In this document: positions 5,652-8,178 of the stretch, one piece after another
Layout of the letters: every line of letters begins with the position of its first letter
Numbering within the stretch: the first letter of the stretch is position 1
Notes under the pieces: generated by a model
What the model was told of the DNA's origin: nothing
The model's database searches: none
The model's input: only the letters and a program-made list of their open reading frames with translations
Assembly (NCBI GenBank): GCA_007279775.1
Contig: QYPD01000005.1
Location: 1-8,178 of the forward strand
Length of the DNA: 8,178 nt
DNA from: Spirochaetia bacterium
GTDB lineage: Bacteria; Patescibacteriota; Minisyncoccia; UBA6257; UBA9933
Direction of reading: 5' to 3'
Made by a program: the position numbers and the translations under genes

Positions 5652-6323
5652 ATGATAATCAATAACGAATTTAAAAGCTTAAAAGAAATTTTCAACGAAG
5701 CCCTGGGACTTCGCAATTTAGACGTTAAAAAACTTTCGGAAATGACGGACATTCCCGTACATTATTTGTCGGCCATTTCTTCCGGAGACCCAAGAAAATT
5801 GCCCGCCAGCCCTTACGTGCGCGGATATTTGGCAAAAATCGCCGACGTTTTGAAAGTGGACCGCGATTCGCTTTTGGAAGCGTACAAGCAAGAAAATTCG
5901 CTTTGGCCCGCTAAAAGTTCCGGTCCGGAAGACAAGCTTCCATCTAACCGCTATGCGCTGAAAAGCAAACGGAAGATCGCCGTTATCGGCGCTGCCGCCG
6001 CCGGAGTTTTGGTAATTTTAATTTTTCTGACCTTTCAATTCAGCGGATTTTTGGGCAATCCCAAAATAGAAATAACAAATCCCGTGGAAAGCCCCGTAAC
6101 CGTAACTAACCCTATAATCAAACTCACCGGGATAATAAACCCGCAAGACAAACTGACCATAAACAATGAAGAAGTTTTGGCGAAAAGCGACGGTAGATTT
6201 GAAAAAGAGTTTTTGCTCCAACCCGACCTTAATACGGTGAAATTCAAAGTCAAAAGATTTTTGGGCAAAGAAATAACGATTACTAAAATAATAACCTACC
6301 AGCCGGAAACGATTACAGAATAA
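5652..6323 (+). CDS. rodZ: RodZ-like protein: cytoplasmic helix-turn-helix, membrane helix, external Ig-like domain
   Basis: This 223-residue protein has the RodZ order of parts. Residues 8-80 form a helix-turn-helix domain of the HTH_25 type (SLKEIFNEALGLRNLDVKKLSEMTDIPVHYL...). The conserved core continues through a segment with PYVRGYLAKIADVLKVD at 54-70. A basic stretch (104-109) precedes one membrane helix (about 109-131). The outside part (137-218) is a beta-rich Ig-like domain with the NPV..VTNPIIKLTG pattern seen in Glucodextranase B-type modules. In model rods, RodZ links MreB filaments to the elongation complex and the HTH binds MreB rather than DNA. It sits between ftsK and a PAP2 phosphatase, consistent with an envelope operon. 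A GGGA stretch 9-12 nt before the ATG is a weak SD. At 223 residues it is shorter than the E. coli protein. A transcription-factor role is possible but less likely. Confidence 0.85.
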   Translation: MIINNEFKSLKEIFNEALGLRNLDVKKLSEMTDIPVHYLSAISSGDPRKLPASPYVRGYLAKIADVLKVDRDSLLEAYKQENSLWPAKSSGPEDKLPSNRYALKSKRKIAVIGAAAAGVLVILIFLTFQFSGFLGNPKIEITNPVESPVTVTNPIIKLTGIINPQDKLTINNEEVLAKSDGRFEKEFLLQPDLNTVKFKVKRFLGKEITITKIITYQPETITE

Positions 6324-6331
6324 ATTTAATG

Positions 6332-6468
6332 CCCAGTAACACTACTTCAATGTCTTGCTTTTGAAAAAGCAAGAAACGAGGCAGGTTGCCGGGTCAAAAG
6401 ATTAAGCAAAAATATTACTTTAGTCCAATCACGATTTATCGTGATTAAGTTGAAGTAGTGTTACTGGG
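6332..6468. mobile_element. MITE-like element with 19-bp perfect terminal inverted repeats and AATG target duplication
   Basis: The left end CCCAGTAACACTACTTCAA (6332-6350) is the exact inverse of the right end (6450-6468). The element is flanked directly by AATG on both sides (6328-6331 and 6469-6472), as expected for a 4-bp target duplication. The interior is non-coding and highly structured: a 9-bp stem TCTTGCTTT/AAAGCAAGA (6353-6374), a small GGCA/TGCC stem (6380-6390), an approximate GATTAAG/CTTTAGTC stem near 6410-6425, and a 9-bp stem AATCACGAT/ATCGTGATT (6427-6446) with a 2-nt loop. No transposase is present, so movement would need an enzyme encoded elsewhere. As RNA, the whole unit would fold into a closed multi-branched structure ending one base before the PAP2 ATG. 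Confidence 0.8.
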
Positions 6469-6469
6469 A

Positions 6470-7021
6470 ATGGACGTTTTAATTTTTCAATTTATCAACG
6501 GGTTCGCCTCCAGATGGTGGCTGCTTGATTGGCTGGGAATTTTTTTGGCAAACTACGCCTCTTATTTCTTGGTTCTGCTGGCCGTTTATTTTTTATTCAA
6601 AGAAAAAAGCCGCGTAAGGCGGATTTATTTTTTCTCACTCGCTTCGCTTTCGGTAATTTTATCGCGGGGAATAATAACCGAACTGATAAGATTTTTTTAC
6701 AACCGCCAGCGGCCGTTTGAGGTCTTTCACCTCCAAACGCTCATAAGCCAAGATCCGGGCGGTTCTTTGCCTTCGGGCCATTCTACCGCATTTTTCGCTT
6801 TATTTTTAACGCTCTATTATTTCGCCAAGCAAAACAATTGGAATCTAAAGCCCGTTTGGTGGTCTTTGGGAATAGTTTTAGTTATGGGAATCGCCAGAAT
6901 TTTCGTAGGCGTTCATTGGCCGAGCGACATTTTAGCAGGAGCGGTAATCGGCTTATTAAGCGCGCTTATAATCAAAAAAATATTGCCGGAGCCAAAATCA
7001 TCTGACCTCGCTACCGGGTAA
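6470..7021 (+). CDS. PAP2-family membrane phosphatase (PgpB-like)
   Basis: This 183-residue polytopic protein carries the three signature motifs of type 2 phosphatidic acid phosphatases: RFFYNRQRP (74-82, the K/R-x6-RP motif), PSGH (101-104), and ARIFVGVHWPSD (142-153, the SRx5Hx3D motif with Ala replacing Ser). The catalytic histidines are His104 and His149. About five to six hydrophobic helices are visible. In bacteria such enzymes remove phosphate from undecaprenyl diphosphate, phosphatidylglycerol phosphate or related lipids on the outer membrane face. Recycling of the lipid carrier would suit the neighbouring shape and division genes, but the substrate is inferred. The ATG at 6470 is preferred because MDVLIFQFINGFA is the normal family N-terminus; an in-frame GTG at 6458 lies within the inverted repeat of the inserted element and would add four residues. 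No SD is available, because the bases just upstream belong to the element's right arm. Confidence 0.92.
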   Translation: MDVLIFQFINGFASRWWLLDWLGIFLANYASYFLVLLAVYFLFKEKSRVRRIYFFSLASLSVILSRGIITELIRFFYNRQRPFEVFHLQTLISQDPGGSLPSGHSTAFFALFLTLYYFAKQNNWNLKPVWWSLGIVLVMGIARIFVGVHWPSDILAGAVIGLLSALIIKKILPEPKSSDLATG

Positions 7022-7044
7022 AATTTCTTCTATATTAGGAAATT
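7022..7044. terminator. Weak AT-rich hairpin between convergent genes
   Basis: AATTTCTT (7022-7029) can pair with AGGAAATT (7037-7044) around a 7-nt loop, with one G-T pair. It begins right after the PAP2 stop and lies 26 nt beyond the 3' end of the opposing gene at 7070, so it could stop transcription from either side. The stem is AT-rich and no clean T-run follows it on either strand. Confidence 0.3.
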
Positions 7045-7069
7045 ATAAAAAATATTTAAATCTTAATAC

Positions 7070-7333
7070 TTATTTCCCAAATTTGTTCCAAATGGCGGCA
7101 AAAACCCAACCAAACACGTAACCGGCGACAAAAGTGAAAACCAAAAGTCCGATTGCCGACAATAAGGTAAGCGATGAAATTGAATAATCTAGCGAAATTC
7201 TGTGGAGCTTAAACGCTAAATCCATTAACGGTTTTGCCCAGCCTAAGCCAACTAAAATGATCCAGCCCAAATGGAAAACCGCCATAAATCCGCCGACAAC
7301 CAATCCCAACGCGTTTTTATCAACTTTTTGCAT
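7070..7333 (-). CDS. Small two-helix membrane protein of unknown function (87 aa)
   Basis: The protein has two hydrophobic segments, at about residues 9-32 (LGLVVGGFMAVFHLGWIILVGLG) and 56-82 (ending in GYVFGWVFAAIW). They are joined by a loop with WAKPLMDLAFKLH, and a short basic tail NKFGK follows. The pattern resembles small conserved membrane proteins found in CPR genomes, but I cannot name a function. The ATG at 7333 is chosen over one at 7423, because the upstream extension is rich in hydrophobic and aromatic residues with no family look, and because a good promoter ends 7 nt before the ATG at 7333, so the longer frame would begin upstream of that promoter. It converges on the PAP2 gene and is separated from the minus-strand gene behind it by a terminator at 7409-7435, so it is probably a single-gene unit. 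Confidence 0.75.
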   Translation of the reverse strand: MQKVDKNALGLVVGGFMAVFHLGWIILVGLGWAKPLMDLAFKLHRISLDYSISSLTLLSAIGLLVFTFVAGYVFGWVFAAIWNKFGK

Positions 7334-7340
7334 ATAAAAT

Positions 7341-7369
7341 TTTATAAAACTTGCGACCTTTATTGTTAA
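7341..7369 (-). promoter_or_regulatory. Promoter of the 87-aa membrane protein
   Basis: On the minus strand, TTAACA (7364-7369; 5 of 6 matches to the -35 consensus) is followed after 17 nt by TATAAA (7341-7346), which ends 7 nt before the ATG at 7333. It again predicts a leaderless transcript. Confidence 0.65.
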
Positions 7370-7408
7370 AATAATAGCATTTTTCAAATAAATCGTAAAA
7401 TAAAAATA

Positions 7409-7435
7409 GCGGACAAACTGCACAAGCCTGTCCGC
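7409..7435 (-). terminator. Intrinsic terminator of the 64-aa gene
   Basis: On the minus strand, GCGGACA (7429-7435) pairs perfectly with TGTCCGC (7409-7415) across a 13-nt loop, and the T-rich run TATTTTTATTTT follows. It lies 48 nt beyond the stop of the 64-aa gene and shields the downstream membrane-protein gene from read-through. A second small stem, TCCTC/GAGGA (7437-7451), sits just before it. Confidence 0.7.
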
Positions 7436-7482
7436 CTCCTCAAAAAGAGGACTTTGTGATAAAACTATTCCCTTGTCGCGTC

Positions 7483-7677
7483 TTACAGCTTATTCTTGTC
7501 GGACTTAAGCATGGCGATAGAAGCCCGGGTGAAATCTTTTCCTTTCCCAGGTATGCCCAGGTTCGCCAAGCCGTCCCGGCGGCTGCCGCCAAGGATTATT
7601 CTCTGCTCGTCTATTTGCCGACGAAGCTCAATGGCTCCCGGCGAATGAACCCTGTCACTCACGGATTTTGGCAACAT
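7483..7677 (-). CDS. Unrecognised small soluble protein with a perfect Shine-Dalgarno site (64 aa)
   Basis: I do not recognise this protein. It begins MLPKSVSDRVHSPGAIELRR and is hydrophilic and strongly basic (rich in Arg and Lys), with a glycine-rich middle (ILGGSRRDGLANLGIPGKGKD, about 28-48) and a short helical end (IAMLKSDKNKL). No membrane helix, cysteine pair or known domain is seen. The case for a real gene is the consensus AGGAGG (7686-7691) 8 nt before the ATG, the stop codon, and the intrinsic terminator 48 nt downstream. Base composition is clearly GC-richer than the neighbours and codons such as CTG, CGG and GGC are common, which suggests recent arrival or different selection. 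It is divergent from the RRM gene, 275 nt away. The basic character would suit RNA or ribosome binding, but that is a guess. An overlapping plus-strand frame is less likely because it lacks a comparable ribosome site. Confidence 0.6.
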   Translation of the reverse strand: MLPKSVSDRVHSPGAIELRRQIDEQRIILGGSRRDGLANLGIPGKGKDFTRASIAMLKSDKNKL

Positions 7678-7685
7678 GGCACTCT

Positions 7686-7691
7686 CCTCCT
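7686..7691 (-). promoter_or_regulatory. Consensus Shine-Dalgarno site of the 64-aa gene
   Basis: The minus strand reads AAAGGAGGAGAG, with AGGAGG ending 8 nt before the ATG at 7677. It is the only strong SD in an initiation region in this window, and it fixes the start codon. Confidence 0.8.
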
Positions 7692-7814
7692 TTCATAAAA
7701 AATTACAAACAAAACAACAGTAGAGACTACAAACGCCCAAAACCATTATTAAACCTTTAAACAGCTACTAAAACAAATACCACTTTATCATCAAATAATC
7801 AAGCTCGCGCCCTA

Positions 7815-7844
7815 TTGACAATAGCCAACGCTTTATGCTATAAG
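7815..7844 (+). promoter_or_regulatory. Strong promoter of the RRM gene, with a dyad over the -35 box
   Basis: A perfect TTGACA (7815-7820) is followed after 18 nt by TATAAG (7839-7844), which also has the TGn extension (TGC at 7836-7838). Transcription should start near 7851, leaving a leader of about 100 nt. The -35 box lies inside the 13-bp dyad CTATTG-A-CAATAG (7812-7824), a possible repressor or activator site. Confidence 0.7.
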
Positions 7845-7874
7845 TATTACCGTAAGTGTTCTTATTTCTCTAGG

Positions 7875-7935
7875 TAAACTTGTAAATGTAAGCCGAAGAA
7901 ATTAAGAAGTTGGTCGTCTTACATTTATTAGTTTA
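7875..7935 (+). promoter_or_regulatory. Long hairpin in the 5' leader of the RRM gene
   Basis: TAAACT (7875-7880) and TAAATGTAAG (7883-7892) pair perfectly with CTTACATTTA (7918-7927) and AGTTTA (7930-7935). This gives 16 base pairs interrupted by one symmetric 2x2 internal loop and closed by a 25-nt purine-rich loop. It ends 17 nt before the ATG. It does not match a riboswitch I recognise. A role in temperature response or self-regulation by the RRM protein is possible but unproven. Confidence 0.6.
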
Positions 7936-7952
7936 TAGAATTAACTTAAAAG

Positions 7953-8178
7953 ATGGCAAAGAAATTATTCATAGGAGGCTTGTCTTTCGATTCACGCGAA
8001 GACTCCCTCCGAGAGGCTTTCAGCAAAGCCGGAGCCGTTGATTCAGCGATAATCATCATGGACAAAATGACGGGCCGATCCAAAGGATTCGGTTTCGTGG
8101 AAATGTCTAATGACGATGAAGCCCAAAAAGCGATTGAAATGTGGAATGGAAAAGAGCTTGATGGACGAACCGTAACAG
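7953..8178 (+). CDS. RRM-domain RNA-binding protein (cut by window edge)
   Basis: The first 75 codons are present and the gene continues past the right edge. It starts MAKKLFIGGLSF, where LFIGGL (5-10) is the RNP2 motif; KGFGFVEM (44-51) is the RNP1 motif with the two exposed aromatic residues. A single canonical RNA-recognition motif starts almost at residue 1, as in the short RRM proteins of cyanobacteria and many CPR bacteria, which bind single-stranded RNA and are often cold-inducible. In that family a glycine- or charge-rich tail usually follows, and it would lie outside the window. The gene has the best promoter of the window and a 100-nt leader containing a long hairpin, pointing to high and post-transcriptionally tuned expression. 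No clear SD precedes the ATG. The neighbouring divergent 64-aa gene may share regulation. Confidence 0.95.
   Translation, partial: MAKKLFIGGLSFDSREDSLREAFSKAGAVDSAIIIMDKMTGRSKGFGFVEMSNDDEAQKAIEMWNGKELDGRTVT

Noticed and set aside
6332..6468. Riboswitch or small-RNA gene reading of the structured segment
   Set aside because: It matches no class I recognise, and the perfect ends flanked by a 4-bp direct repeat fit an insertion better; a later regulatory role remains possible.
7456..7698. 80-codon plus-strand frame over the 64-aa gene
   Set aside because: No ribosome site or promoter is seen, while the opposite strand has a consensus SD, a fitting start and a terminator.
7748..7776. Minus-strand promoter TTGTTT - 17 nt - TTTAAT for the 64-aa gene
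   Set aside because: Spacing is right, but both boxes are poor matches in a very AT-rich stretch where such hits are expected by chance.
1..8178. tRNA or rRNA genes, or an alternative genetic code
   Set aside because: No cloverleaf with a T-arm motif and no rRNA-like stretch was seen. The large genes contain no in-frame TGA, and the mutase ends at TGA at its normal length.

Overview
This window looks like chromosomal DNA from a small-genome bacterium of the Candidate Phyla Radiation (Patescibacteria, probably Parcubacteria-like). This is inferred from several things together: AT-rich coding sequence, few Shine-Dalgarno (SD) sites, GC-rich palindromes scattered between genes, a stand-alone ComEC-type hydrolase, a short RodZ, and a small RRM protein. 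No rRNA, tRNA, CRISPR array or transposase gene is visible, and the large genes read through with the standard code.

Layout. (1) Positions 1-626, minus strand: a redox cluster of a one-repeat SPW membrane protein, a glutaredoxin and a thioredoxin-reductase-like flavoprotein cut by the window edge. (2) Positions 675-1558: a symmetric divergent promoter, then a membrane-anchored metallo-beta-lactamase-fold protein resembling the C-terminal domain of ComEC. A five-codon leader ORF may precede it. (3) Positions 1559-1972: no gene, but two adjacent palindromic elements with GC-rich hairpins. (4) Positions 1973-7021, plus strand: phosphomannomutase/phosphoglucomutase, FtsK, RodZ and a PAP2 phosphatase. 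(5) Positions 7070-7677, minus strand: an 87-residue membrane protein, a terminator, and an unrecognised 64-residue protein with a perfect SD. (6) Positions 7812-8178, plus strand: a strong promoter, a long hairpin in the 5' leader, and the start of an RRM RNA-binding protein.

How the genes fit together. The central block is a cell-envelope and division set: sugar-phosphate precursor supply (PMM/PGM), chromosome segregation at the septum (FtsK), cell shape (RodZ), and lipid-phosphate recycling (PAP2). The left cluster handles thiol redox chemistry.

The most notable points are: a 137-bp element with perfect 19-bp inverted ends lying exactly between two AATG copies, so that its insertion appears to have duplicated the start codon of the PAP2 gene; a repeated promoter layout in which the -10 box ends 6-7 nt before an ATG, suggesting mostly leaderless mRNAs; and one SD-bearing, GC-richer small gene that departs from that pattern.
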